Positions 22,573 to 32,644 of a DNA stretch of 64,000 nt are shown here, one piece after another (within the stretch, counting starts at the first letter, position 1; the number at the start of each line of letters is the position of its first letter). Under the pieces are notes generated by a model. It was not told the origin of the DNA. It was given only the letters and a program-made list of their open reading frames with translations, and ran no database searches. The translations under genes were made by a program, and so were the position numbers. The stretch is from Tetranychus cinnabarinus (lineage: Eukaryota; Arthropoda; Arachnida; Trombidiformes; Tetranychidae): positions 248,001-312,000 of the forward strand of contig WHVY01000005.1 in NCBI GenBank assembly GCA_022266195.1, read 5' to 3'.

Positions 22573-23056
22573 TTTTTTTACTCAAAAAACTGTTGGTGAC
22601 TTTCAAGGCTTTACAGAAAAATAAATAGTGAATTATTCAAAAATTGGATTCAAAAATCTGAATAAATAAAAGGATCTCATTTTTTGAAAACTCCGATATA
22701 TCAATTTTACGGATTGCCCTAGCATCAACCATTGATGAGTTGTGACTGAAAACCTTCGTAAACGATAAAAAACTTATTTACTCTTTTGTTGTGGTGTCTA
22801 CAGTGGTTGCGGTGGTTGTTAATGTCGTGGAGGCTGTGGATAGGTGAGATGGCATAATTTCTTAGAGAGAAAATAAAAAGTGAATTATCAGACGACCGAG
22901 ATGAAAATCTGAATAAATAGAACTGCGATACATCAAATTGAATACAATAGTTTCACTTTTATTAATTTTATATATTAATTTTATATTAATAATAAAGACA
23001 TCATCAAATGAAATGTCGAAACAGCACTCTTTATACAATTTATATTTATTTTTATA
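22573..23056. other. Convergent intergenic region with a GBF1 3'-exon echo
   Basis: Separates the P450 (+) from GBF1 (-). The part about 22795-22865 reads, on the minus strand, like the start of GBF1's Gln/Pro-rich tail: gaaattatgcca, then ctccacagcctccac-like repeats, closing at a TAA near 22783. A minus-strand AATAAA for GBF1 is at 23045-23050. Confidence 0.5.
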
Positions 23057-24835
23057 TTACTCTATGGATGAGGCAGGTGGAACTGATGGAGTAGACTGAG
23101 GAAGTTGAGAGAGTTGTGTTAGTTGAGGAAGTCCAGGAATCTGAGCGAGCTGAGTAAGTTGTGGATGTGGAGGCTGCTGGGGTTGCGTTGATATTGTAAA
23201 ATGCTGTGGAAACTGTGGTAGCTGTGACTGAGATGATTGTGGTGATTGCGGTGGTTGTGATGTTTGTAGTGGTTGCTGTGCTTGCAATGGTTGTTGAGGT
23301 TGTGGAGGCTGTGGAGGCTGTGGAGGAGGCTGAGGTGGCATAATTTCCTCTTTCAAATTTGGAAGGAAACAGTGAATTCGATCCCATGTAATGGATGACA
23401 AAGCTGAATTAAAACAGTTTGCTGTGTCCATAACAAGAAGCATATTTTTCAGTGATTCCGGAATGGCTTCTTTAACCAAATCAGTTTGCATCTCCGCTTT
23501 CATGTATTTATCCATAAAGTCAAGTATTGTAAGCCAAAGAGCTGTAAAGGTGGGTAAGTCGAGAAGCGGTTGAAGATGTTGGAGGAAAACTTTGCAAAGT
23601 AAATTGGTTGCTCGCATTCGAGTTTCATCCATCCCAACCGGATCACGAGTATTGAGGGGTTCCAATAACTTGGCCAACAATGGGAATAACACTTTGTTGA
23701 AACAACTTTCCCACTGATGAGCATTCAATATTCTCATATCGTGATTAAGAAGAGCTCTTTGGAGAAAAGTAAGAGCACAAGTACGCACAGGACGGCGAGA
23801 ATCACAGCACAAAAGAGCTATTCCTTGAAGTAATGGACACCAAACAGATGACCAGAGATACTCATTGGCACAATGATCACTGGTTAAACCAGCATTTAGA
23901 TGAAGATAGTGCATTAAATCAAGTAATTTAAGTGAACATGATTCAGTTAAAGAGACTAATTTTTGTTTCGCCACTTCATCTCCTTCAGCAATTTCACTTA
24001 AATTACTAAATTCTTCTTCTGAATCACTGTAAGCTCCACTAGACCCTGTAGCAGTGTTTCTCCTTGACGAATAAGATTGATTAGAAGATCTGGAAGATTG
24101 GCCAGTTCGCAGTCCACTGTTATTGTAAGAAGTGCTTCTTCTTAAATTAGAATGATGGTGGTAATGATGATAACCATGCTTATAGATGGTGTTTATTTTA
24201 ACAGAAGCTTCGACAAACTTTCTTAGTGTATCTATTGCCATTTGTGTAACTGAACTGCTAAACTCGTCAATCTCTTGACCATTAGTTGTGATTAAATTTT
24301 TGGGTAAAATCTCGCGAATGATGAGAGTCAATATTTCAGTACACTTTTCGTAAGCAGATAAATCTGTAATAGAGTAAACACTTCCTTTACCAGTTCCAAT
24401 AGAGTCACCAGTCATAAGTTTATATGGATTACCACTTCCACTTCCTCCATCTGAATTTATTGATTCAAGGCTACCTGATCTCAAAGTATTCTGTGAATTA
24501 ATTTCAGAGTCTGAAGTATATCCTCGACCCTGTAAGGAACCAGACGAGGAAGATTCCTTGAGATTACGTGGATTCTCTTCATTATCACTAAGAAAATTAA
24601 TGGATTCAACTGAGCCTTTGGTCATTCCAGTGGATCCACTGACTTTAAATGTTCCTGGAGGTCGATATCCTATTCCAACATATAGTAGAGCATCAAAAAT
24701 AAGCCGCCAAGTTTCAATTTTGACTAGTGATGAATGGACATGGGTTATGAAGGAATGCAAAGCGGTTGCTGTATAGTGTTTCTGGAATACTCTAGGTTCA
24801 AAGGTCGTTAACATGAGTTGAATCAATTGATAGAT
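23057..24835 (-). CDS. GBF1: GBF1-like Arf-GEF, coding exon 4 (C-terminus)
   Basis: Last exon, acceptor TTACAG ending at 24836, phase 0, beginning IYQLIQLMLTTFEPR. It encodes the HDS helical-repeat region downstream of Sec7 (for example CPLLQGIALLCCDSRRPVRTC and WESCFNKVLFPLLAKLLEPLN) with a Ser-rich linker. The final 100 or so residues are a Gln/Pro-rich tail (PPQPPPQPPQPPQPQQP) built from CCTCCA/CAG-like repeats. Stop at 23059-23057, with AATAAA within 12 bp. The tail is probably species-specific, as it is simple-sequence DNA. Confidence 0.85.
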   Translation of the reverse strand: MYQLIQLMLTTFEPRVFQKHYTATALHSFITHVHSSLVKIETWRLIFDALLYVGIGYRPPGTFKVSGSTGMTKGSVESINFLSDNEENPRNLKESSSSGSLQGRGYTSDSEINSQNTLRSGSLESINSDGGSGSGNPYKLMTGDSIGTGKGSVYSITDLSAYEKCTEILTLIIREILPKNLITTNGQEIDEFSSSVTQMAIDTLRKFVEASVKINTIYKHGYHHYHHHSNLRRSTSYNNSGLRTGQSSRSSNQSYSSRRNTATGSSGAYSDSEEEFSNLSEIAEGDEVAKQKLVSLTESCSLKLLDLMHYLHLNAGLTSDHCANEYLWSSVWCPLLQGIALLCCDSRRPVRTCALTFLQRALLNHDMRILNAHQWESCFNKVLFPLLAKLLEPLNTRDPVGMDETRMRATNLLCKVFLQHLQPLLDLPTFTALWLTILDFMDKYMKAEMQTDLVKEAIPESLKNMLLVMDTANCFNSALSSITWDRIHCFLPNLKEEIMPPQPPPQPPQPPQPQQPLQAQQPLQTSQPPQSPQSSQSQLPQFPQHFTISTQPQQPPHPQLTQLAQIPGLPQLTQLSQLPQSTPSVPPASSIE

Positions 24836-24935
24836 CTGTAATAAAAAGAAAAATCAAAGAGTTAAGAAACAGAGAAGACAATGATTTAATATTGTTTTTT
24901 AAAATATGATAATATAATCTTCAACTTATACTTAC

Positions 24936-25092
24936 TTGTTCACTGAAGGCATCCGGTCTAGGACTGAATCTTATGGCTAATCTGAAGATTGCAGAAACAT
25001 ATCTTTCAGCGAACAATTCACTTTGATTACAAGTTTTGGAAACAGTTTGTAGATAACTTTGGAGATGAGACCAAAAAACAGAAGCCCGATCC
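24936..25092 (-). CDS. GBF1: GBF1-like Arf-GEF, coding exon 3
   Basis: 157-nt exon between acceptor TTCAG (to 25093) and donor GTAAGT. The first base completes an Arg codon from exon 2. The join reads SNRDRASVFWSHLQSYLQ and continues with ERYVSAIFRLAIRFSPRPD, matching the ENRDR and VERAVVGLLRLAIRL region of animal GBF1. Confidence 0.85.
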
Positions 25093-25173
25093 CTGAAGAT
25101 GTGAAAAAACAAAGGTTATTCAAGAGTGTTATAATATTAATGAAATAAATTGATTCAATAAATAATACATTAC

Positions 25174-27485
25174 CTATTTGAAAGTATAATCTGTAGAATC
25201 ATTTCAAGTCGAAAAGCTTCTACATCATCACCAGCTTCATCTTCTAATTCTATGTCAACATTAATCAAAGCTTTGATTAGTTCAACCAATGAATCAGTGT
25301 GAAGAAATTTGGACTCTTCAATGATACTTAATGGTTTACAATAGCTTTGGATTACTTCAGTTGATTGAGAATTAAAGTCACAGTCGGAAGAGTCTCTAAC
25401 GTTTGATGCGTATCCACTTGAATAACCATCCGACGAAATCGATGCTTCCTCTTGATTACCAGCAAAATAGGAATAAAAGGATGACAAGAAATTGGATGAA
25501 CCTTCGTTTGCACTTTTATTGACTGGTTTAGGCTTTTCTTTACGCTTCATTTTGATATGCCGTCCACCTAGAGCAAAATCTTCAAACTCCAATGATTCCT
25601 CAAGGAATTTGGCAATGAACCAGTTCAAAATCATTTTAACGATCTCAGTCCAAGCCAGGCGAATCTCATTGACATATTCTCTAGCAATTTTAAAAAGACA
25701 TTGTGCAGCGAGTTGACTTTTACGAGTTAACAGTGGACTTGTAGGACCTCCAGCAGAGTTAATAGTAAATTTACAAAGACTAGAGATTAGATTGTCAAGA
25801 TGACCATATTTAGCACAGAGAAGAGCACACACAGTAAACCCTTGATTCAATATTTTACGGGTTAATGCTGTATTTTGATTTACATTAATTTTATCGAAGA
25901 CAAAAGTCATTGCAGACAAGGCAGGACCCCAAAGTATTTTGAAAACTGGACCATTCATTAAAGATAACTGTAGACATCGATCTTCTTCGTTAGAATTATC
26001 TCCCATTGAAATTGGAGATATTGATTCGGTAGCAAACCAATAAGTTCCGGAATCAGTCTCACTGCGACGCAATAAACATTTCCAGAGGTACTTTTCCCTC
26101 ACGATTCCATGTTGTTCGGCTGGCATCACAATCTCGTTGTTTTTAATTGTTATATAAATTTCTCGAAGTAAATTAGGGTCGAAATCCTGTCCACCATTAA
26201 CTTGTCTCAACATGTTAATAAACTCATCACAAGTCATTGGTTCTTTTTGTTTCTTGGCATTTGCATTGTGATGCTCAACATTCAACATTATGACAGCGTA
26301 AGCCAAACTAAAGGCTGCATCTTCACTTGCAAAAGGTCTATCATTAGATTCAAACCAATGATGAGCAAATTGCTCTAAAACAAGAGTTATCAATGGAGAT
26401 TCACCAGGAAGTCTAAACGATTCTAGGTAAAGACGTAAAGCTTCATCAATCCGTAATCCTTTAAACATGAAACTCTGCACAAATGATTCAAGAACAGCAA
26501 GATTCTTTTTGTTCGCCAAATATTCACCAATTTGCTTCTTATCAAGACGAGAATTATCTCTAATAAAGTTAACGATTTCATTTTCATCAGAAACAAGTTT
26601 ATGTTCTTGAAGGAAATTTATTCCTTTTGATGGTTTGGCATTAAACTGCTCTGAAGCCATCCAAAGTAACTTTTTCTTGTGTTTCAATTTTTCAATCTCA
26701 GAAACGCTTTTAGGTAAATACAAAACTTTTGGTTTTCTTCTTGTAATCACTGGTATAACCTCTGGGTCCTCATTTTTGACTGAAATCGATCCCTTAACAG
26801 GTGAATCACATTCGTCTCGAACCACTACTATTTCGGTTAAAGTAGATTCTTCAAGATTAGATTCTGCACTCAAAGAATCAACAGCTGTATGTTGAGGTGA
26901 GTTCGGATTGTTATCATCGCTATCAGTAGGCTCCAGCTCTTTTGATTCACTTGGTCCTTCATTTGTGTTTAAATCCGATGGCTGAGGAATGGCTTGAATA
27001 AATTGTAAAACTTCAACATCAGTAAATTTAAGAACCATATCGTTTGGCTTTAGCTCGACCCTTTGTAGACTTTTAAGGCATTCCAGAAGAGTTTTAAGAG
27101 AAATCGTTTGGATGGTAGAAAAAGTATTCGGTAATGGTTGGGAAGGATTATTTCCTATTACTGGGTGTGTTAAAGCCACATCAAAACATTTTTTTGACAA
27201 TAGATTAAGAATGTCTTCCAACAAATTGGATGCATATGGATCACAGTCATAATTGATGAATATCTCGTGACAAAGATGAGGTATATGTTGAAAAAATGAA
27301 TACAAACGTTCCAAGGCTATTCTTCGAAACTCTGTAGGGGCATTGCCAGTCCCAATGATGTCCATCAAACGTATAATTAATGCTTCTAACTGATATTTTA
27401 AGTGTATACGAAGTGAACTAAATATTATGAATGATAACCATAAAGAGGAGACGAATGGTGTAAGATGTTTATCGTGTTGCAAAAG
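25174..27485 (-). CDS. GBF1: GBF1-like Arf-GEF, coding exon 2 with Sec7 domain
   Basis: Large exon starting LLQHDKHLTPFVSSLW after acceptor TTTTTAG. It carries the HUS region with the family signature INYDCDPYASNLLEDILNLL. The Sec7 nucleotide-exchange domain is at about residues 731-924 of the assembled protein. The catalytic glutamate finger is present (RLPGES, Glu about 825), as is VNGGQDF. The usual NTDQHN of motif 2 reads NVEHHN here. GBF1 loads GTP on Arf at the cis-Golgi to recruit COPI coat. The residue after the Glu finger, where human GBF1 has Ala, is Ser. Donor AG/GTAATG at 25174. Confidence 0.9.
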
Positions 27486-27578
27486 CTAAAAAGAAATCAG
27501 AAAAAAATAAATTAATATAAATAGCAGAATAGCATCAAAATTTTTTGACAGCTAAGGTTAAATTATAAGATATCTTAC
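27486..27578 (-). other. GBF1 intron 1
   Basis: 93 bp with GTAAGA and TTTTTAG ends on the minus strand. The other two introns, 25093-25173 (81 bp) and 24836-24935 (100 bp), are similarly short. Confidence 0.8.
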
Positions 27579-28967
27579 CAGTAAAAGATTCCAGCATAAT
27601 TCATTTTTAACTATGGCTAAGAGACATTGTTTATTCCCTATTTCATCAACTGCAGTTTCAAAGGCAACAGTTAACAATTTAAGACCAAGATTGACATTTG
27701 CATCGGTATTGTTGCTTTCTGGAAGAGGATTTATCAAAGAGGTGAGATAAGTCAAAAGCTCATGAATGCAGACAAGATCATAACTTTTTCGACCCAATTT
27801 ACGCGCTAATGTATCTAGTGGCCTAGGAATAGCAGCATCTTCAGAAAATTTGATGCCATGTCTATTAACAAACTCTGTGGGTTGACCAGATAAAGTGTTA
27901 GTAGTTTGTAAGTTTGTTGATTGATTTTCTTCTGCTGTGGTTATGGCAGTTGTATTTGTTGTTGTGGATAACGTGGATTGTGAAGAAATAGGTGATGGTG
28001 CTAATGAAACTGATGATGTTGTCGTGATTGATGACGATGATTGTGTTTGTTGTTGCGGTTGAGGTACTACTGATGCTGTGCTGGTTGTACTTTTGATTTG
28101 ACTTTCACTAGACTTTACTTTACGATTGGAGCCAAGAGTAGGAAATTTAACTGGACCAGAAATTTTAACAACAGTCCCATAGCCAGGCGAAATATCATCG
28201 AATTCATGAATGCGACTAAAAAGTACTTCAACCATGTCTTCTAAAGCTTGCCTCGAGGTTTCTCGCAATATTTCACTCAATCGGAACTCAGAAGCAATAC
28301 GGAAACAGGATTGCATTATCTCACACACAGTATCGTTTGAAATGGACTTGAAACCACGAATAATTATCTCCCGAAGAGCGGTAAGTATTCTCATTAAAAC
28401 AATTTCATCATTAGCACTATCAGTGGCCACAAAACGAGCTTTGATAATGGAATCACCAACATATTGAGCTGATCCCATTTCCTCCGTTGCATCAATTAAA
28501 CCTTTACGCAGAAATTTTATCAATGATCGAAGTGCCAAGTCAGTAATGGGTCCGCTTATGTCTGGATCTTTGATAACTTCGCAAAATGGGACTAAATAAG
28601 AGATATCAGCTAATGGATTTAGATTGCGAACTAATTTCTCCATTAATTTTTTGAGACCACAATATGCATCTCTAATAGATTTGGTCAGCTGTTGGTTAGA
28701 TCCAGATGGTATAGACCCTCCATTTCCTAGATCATCAATAAAGGTATCCTCTTCTTCATCTGTTTCGCTAGCAATTGAAGTAATCACGGGTTTGGATGTT
28801 TTGCTACTCCAAAGACGTCGTCCTCCATGATAATTATTACTGAATATTGAATAAGCATTCCGCATATGAGTTTCAAGCATATCAATTTCACCCATCACAA
28901 TGATTCTAGCTCGTGATTCATCGATAGGATGATGTTGACCAGTTGATGGTGAATGTATATTCTTCAT
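27579..28967 (-). CDS. GBF1: GBF1-like Arf-GEF, coding exon 1 (DCB region)
   Basis: N-terminal dimerisation (DCB) region: MGEIDMLETHMRNAYS, then PITDLALRSLIKFLRKGLID, SDNDEIVLMRIL-like text and TVCEIMQSCFRIASEFRLSEILR, all collinear with animal GBF1. The start at 28967 (MKNIHSPSTG) is preferred. An in-frame ATG at 29084 would add 39 hydrophobic residues (FFHLVFIHYILSLFINC) not expected on this cytosolic protein. A Ser/Thr/Gln-rich linker lies between DCB and HUS. With exons 2-4 the protein is about 1878 aa, close to the human length. Donor GTAAGA at 27578. Confidence 0.87.
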
Positions 28968-30085
28968 ACTTGAAGAAATTGATTCAGTGCAATTTATAAA
29001 TAAACTCAAAATATAATGGATGAAAACAAGATGAAAAAATTTGTTGACTGTTGACTGCTGTATACACTTTCCGCCGGATGACACGAGAAAAAGCTCAAGG
29101 TGAACACGAATATGAAATTAATAATAAAATTGGTTCGATAATAGGATAAATAAGTTGGTTAATTGCTAATATTAACTCCATTTTGACTCCATTAACACAT
29201 TGAGGCTCTGTTTGACACATCACAACAGGTAGTACAATTGTGCGGTATGAATAGCTACAAATGTTATTTTGAGAGCATCTCTTCCAAACATTGTTATGAA
29301 TGAATGTAACCTATTTGTTACTATACATGGTCACTTTTTTATTATAAAATGAAATTACAATTTATGTATTTATTTATTTTGTTTGAAGTAATCAAGGTTC
29401 AATTCAAGACTAAATAAATATTTGATATACCTTTAACAAGCAAAGGTGCTCTATAAAAGTACAATTCTTACTTCTTAAATTTGGCACTTAAAGCTAAAGT
29501 TGAAATCGTCCAATGTTTCAGGCGCAAATTTTGAAAACATTAATTTCCAATTGATAAAGACTTGTTGATTAACCTTAATTTTTATTGCTTATTACTTAGA
29601 GCGTAGTTTATGGTTGAATTTAATCACGAAAATCAAAAATTAACACTAAAATCGCTTATTATTTATTTTTTTGATTACATTCAAAAGTTATTTCATTTGA
29701 TTCAGATGAAAATCGAATGGACAATTTTAGGTAAACTGTATCTCATTTTTTTCAATTCCGGTCTGTTTATTCGTAATGTCAAAACAACTCCCGAACGAAT
29801 GAGTTGAATGCTGTAAGAAATCTGTAGGCTTTGCAGATTAATTGTATTTTATTTTCTCAATTCATATGCAAAGGTTAGTAAACATAGAAAAATTGTCCTG
29901 TGAACTGATATTGCAGCTAACATGTTAAATATTTTAATACATCATAATTTGCATTGATTCTAAATAACGAAATATAATAGTTTAATGGGTGACAACTAGC
30001 TATAAATAACTTAACAAAAATTGGTTCAAATGACGGTTTGTTAAAGAGTTTCCTATGAATGGTTAGTACTTGTATATCTTGTAAC
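28968..30085. other. GBF1 5' region and intergenic
   Basis: Contains the GBF1 5'UTR and promoter on the minus strand and the 3' flank of mL55. No conserved core promoter element is obvious. The frame at 29610-29807 has no recognisable feature. Confidence 0.5.
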
Positions 30086-30455
30086 CTATTTTTTCTTCAA
30101 GTGTTTCAAATAAATCTTTCTATCGATTTTAACATCAAAATCATCCTTTGAGCGATTAAACGTTTCTTTGGGTTTCCTCCTGGATAACCAAACTTTCTTT
30201 TCCTCTTCTGTCTTAAGCTCTTCAAAAATCACTGGAAATTTAATAACATATCTTGGTTCGGGATATCTGCATTTAATGACAGAACCATCCAAATCGACCA
30301 AATTGGTTTCATAAAAGCGACAAAACTCTTTGCGTTTCACCCTTGAAATGATAGCCCGATTCCCATTCAAGTACCTAAAGATGTTCAAACTGCCGGCAGT
30401 CATGGTGCTACATTCATTAGACAATAGTCCTTTGATGCTTGGTGCAACTTTAAAC
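30086..30455 (-). CDS. MRPL55: Mitochondrial ribosomal protein mL55, exon 2
   Basis: Large-subunit protein of the mitochondrial ribosome, 125 aa with exon 1. The block RVKRKEFCRFYETNLVDLDG, then GSVIKCRYPEPRYVIKFPV and LKTEEEKKVWLSRRKPKE, matches the [20 protein letters not shown] and IRYREPR segment of animal mL55. The basic C-terminal tail (DRKIYLKHLKKK) is also typical. The N-terminus is basic and poor in acid residues, consistent with mitochondrial import. The single small intron is 67 bp. It lies tandem with ECSIT on the same strand. Confidence 0.85.
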
Positions 30456-30522
30456 CTATACAAAAGAAAACAAAAGTTAATATCATGATTGATTTTATGA
30501 ACTTAAACATTTGAAAAATTAC

Positions 30523-30530
30523 CTGAACAT
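30523..30530 (-). CDS. MRPL55: mL55 exon 1 (coding part, 8 nt)
   Basis: ATG at 30530-30528, then TTC and AG before donor GTAATT. The split Arg codon joins to the acceptor TATAG at 30457-30456, giving MFRFKVAPSIKG. An 8-nt coding exon is too short to be found by frame length alone. Confidence 0.7.
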
Positions 30531-31076
30531 TCTGAACGAACTGGCTTGGATTTACAAAACGAGACTTAGTTTGTCATTCAATTAATACCAGAATCTGTTT
30601 CACCAAATTTAATGTATTGTACACAACACACTGAATCAGCTGATCTGATAGTCACTTATGTATCAAAATATACCAAAAGATGGCACTCATCAAAATTTTG
30701 GTAATGATGATTAGACTGGTTAATTAATTGTTCACATCATGTCGGTTAATGCTTTACAAATGATATTCAAGTGAATTCAAGACTTATACCGTTTTGAATG
30801 GACCATGCTTTAAACCCCATCATGAGTTGCTTTAGTTTGAACGGTTAAAGTCTGGATAAAGCATGAGTGATGCTAAAACGCTCAAGAATGATGTGAAAAG
30901 TTTTCTTCATGATGATCATGGATGTTAAACTATTTTAATTTTTAATTGATTATTTTACATTATTTTGACTCATTAATTTTTTATACTACATGTATGTATT
31001 GTATGTATATTTATAACATTATATGTAAATGGGGAAATTGAATCCATTTTTAAAACTGCATATTGTATATAAATAT
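30531..31076. other. Intergenic between mL55 and ECSIT
   Basis: About 545 bp. Presumably the mL55 promoter and ECSIT 3'UTR. No gene seen. Confidence 0.5.
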
Positions 31077-31589
31077 TTACTTATTTACAATCAATTTAAC
31101 ATTTTCATCGTTAGTTTTTGGCATCTCATCCTTTTTTTCCTCTTCAAATGGAAATAATGCAGATTCCGGTGCTCGCTGAGTAAAAATTATGTTTAAATCT
31201 TTCAATTTAGGTAGATGGTGTTGAAGAATCCTAATATATGAAAGTAAAGAGTCTCTCGAAGAGGTACCAGTAGCCACTAAACCACAGATTGTTCCTTCTG
31301 AAGATTGATGAATTGCTTCCATTTTTTCAATATGTTGTTTTTTTGATAGTCCTCCGTGAGCATATAAAGGAAGATCTCGCATATCTTCTAAATCTTCTTC
31401 ATTTTCCTTTAGTTCTTTCGGAGCCGCCGTTTTTAATATAAAATAACTAGTCATATGATCTTTAAGCCACATAATATGGGGTCCATCAATGAACAGAGGC
31501 TCATTTAATTTGTTTATAAGTTTCTCTTGCACCGGTGAAATTGCTGAGACTATCCAAGTTTTGTCAATTGACTCAGGTACGGCTTCAGT
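31077..31589 (-). CDS. ECSIT: ECSIT, exon 3
   Basis: C-terminal domain of ECSIT, starting after acceptor TTTTTCAG (phase 0) with TEAVPESIDKTWIVSAISPV. It contains PLFIDGPHIMWLKDHMTSYF and LKTAAPKELKENEEDLED, then EGTICGLVATGTSSRDSLLS, collinear with VFVEGPFSLWLRN and GPVFAMCMAG in the human protein. It ends in an acidic/Lys-rich tail as in other ECSITs. Confidence 0.85.
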   Translation of the reverse strand, partial: TEAVPESIDKTWIVSAISPVQEKLINKLNEPLFIDGPHIMWLKDHMTSYFILKTAAPKELKENEEDLEDMRDLPLYAHGGLSKKQHIEKMEAIHQSSEGTICGLVATGTSSRDSLLSYIRILQHHLPKLKDLNIIFTQRAPESALFPFEEEKKDEMPKTNDENVKLIVNK

Positions 31590-31687
31590 CTGAAAAATAT
31601 TTGGAGAAAATTTGTGAATTACGAAGATATTCTCTATTTGAACAAATAAGTTATAATTTCACAAAAATAAATGAATCCGAAACTTAC

Positions 31688-32261
31688 CGAATAAATAGAT
31701 ATTTCTGTCGTTGGATCAACACACATTCTACGAAAACTGATTTTTGCCAATTCCTTAGGATCATAAGGTAACACATTGGGACATGGATAAGGGTCATTAT
31801 ATCTAGCTTTTGTAGTCCAATATATCATTGTTCCCAACTTGTCAAAAACTTGTGAATAAACACTAAAAATTGATAAAACTAAATCGATAGTTTCTTGGTC
31901 TGGTAAGACTTGATTCCATTCCATTTCTTCCAATAGATCTACAGCACAAAATTGTTGCTTTGCATAATGAAGAAAACCAAATTGGATAACATTTTCTGGA
32001 ATCATTTTTCCTTTCGGAAAAACATCCAATAAGGCATTATAAGCCCTAACATCTTTATGGAGACCAAAATCTTTTAATCTTTTCATCGAACCATAAATGA
32101 ATTCAACTTGTCCAACTCTCATTCCTGATTTATCGGGCTTTTTGTAAGCTTCAACAACTTTGTTGAAATGTTCCCAATCCTTTGAGTCCGTGTTGTAAAA
32201 AGAAGCGACCAAATTCACAGTATTATAATCATAATCAACATTAGAAGATGTTATGGCAATT
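31688..32261 (-). CDS. ECSIT: ECSIT, exon 2
   Basis: Core pentatricopeptide-like N-terminal domain: GQVEFIYGSMKRLKDFGLHK, then VRAYNALLDVFPKGKMIPEN and DLLEEMEWNQVLPDQETIDL, matching the GHIDFIYLALRKMREYGV and YNQLLNIFPK run of animal ECSIT. Acceptor TTAACAG to 32262 (one base completes an Arg codon), donor GTAAGT at 31687. ECSIT is a mitochondrial complex I assembly factor and a Toll/BMP signalling adaptor. The family's role in this organism is inferred from homology. Confidence 0.88.
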
Positions 32262-32336
32262 CTGTTAAATTAGAAGAGATAATTGTTAAAATCATAAAAA
32301 AGGTAAAAAAGGTAAAAAATGAGATGATAAATTTAC

Positions 32337-32614
32337 CTATCAATACTGTCCAATTTATCAGGATCCGTGGGCATATTTTTCGGCACACGATCTGCACCAT
32401 AATTTTTTTTAACCCAATTCATGAACGTGCCTCTGTCAGGGTCTTTAACCTTATTCTTTTTGTCCTTTGGACCCGCAGGTAATTTATTTTTTCGAATATC
32501 CAAATCTTTACCTTTCAAACAGCATGAAGTTCGCATGTTACGAGTAAACTGAACAGATCGTCCACTGATAAAATGCAGTCTGCATCCTATTTGTGTCAAA
32601 AAATGACAAGACAT
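32337..32614 (-). CDS. ECSIT: ECSIT, exon 1
   Basis: ATG at 32614 (MSCHFLTQIGCRLHFISGRS). A longer frame upstream would need a TTG start. The first 35 residues are basic and amphipathic with few acids, as expected of a mitochondrial presequence. The Lys/Asp-rich segment that follows leads into FMNWVKKNYG. Donor AG/GTAAAT at 32336. With exons 2 and 3 the protein is 454 aa, close to the 431 aa of human ECSIT. Confidence 0.8.
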
Positions 32615-32644
32615 GCTAAATAGAGTTTGAAACAAAAAAATCAA

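Noticed and set aside
23052..23387. 111-codon minus-strand frame rich in Ser/Thr overlapping the GBF1 3' exon
   Set aside because: It is the +1 frame of the CCTCCA/CAG repeats encoding the Gln/Pro tail. Repeats of this kind lack stops in several frames, and the GBF1 frame is fixed by homology upstream.
28968..29084. 39-residue N-terminal extension of GBF1 from the ATG at 29084
   Set aside because: Hydrophobic, with no counterpart in the family, and GBF1 is cytosolic. The ATG at 28967 is closer to the conserved start.
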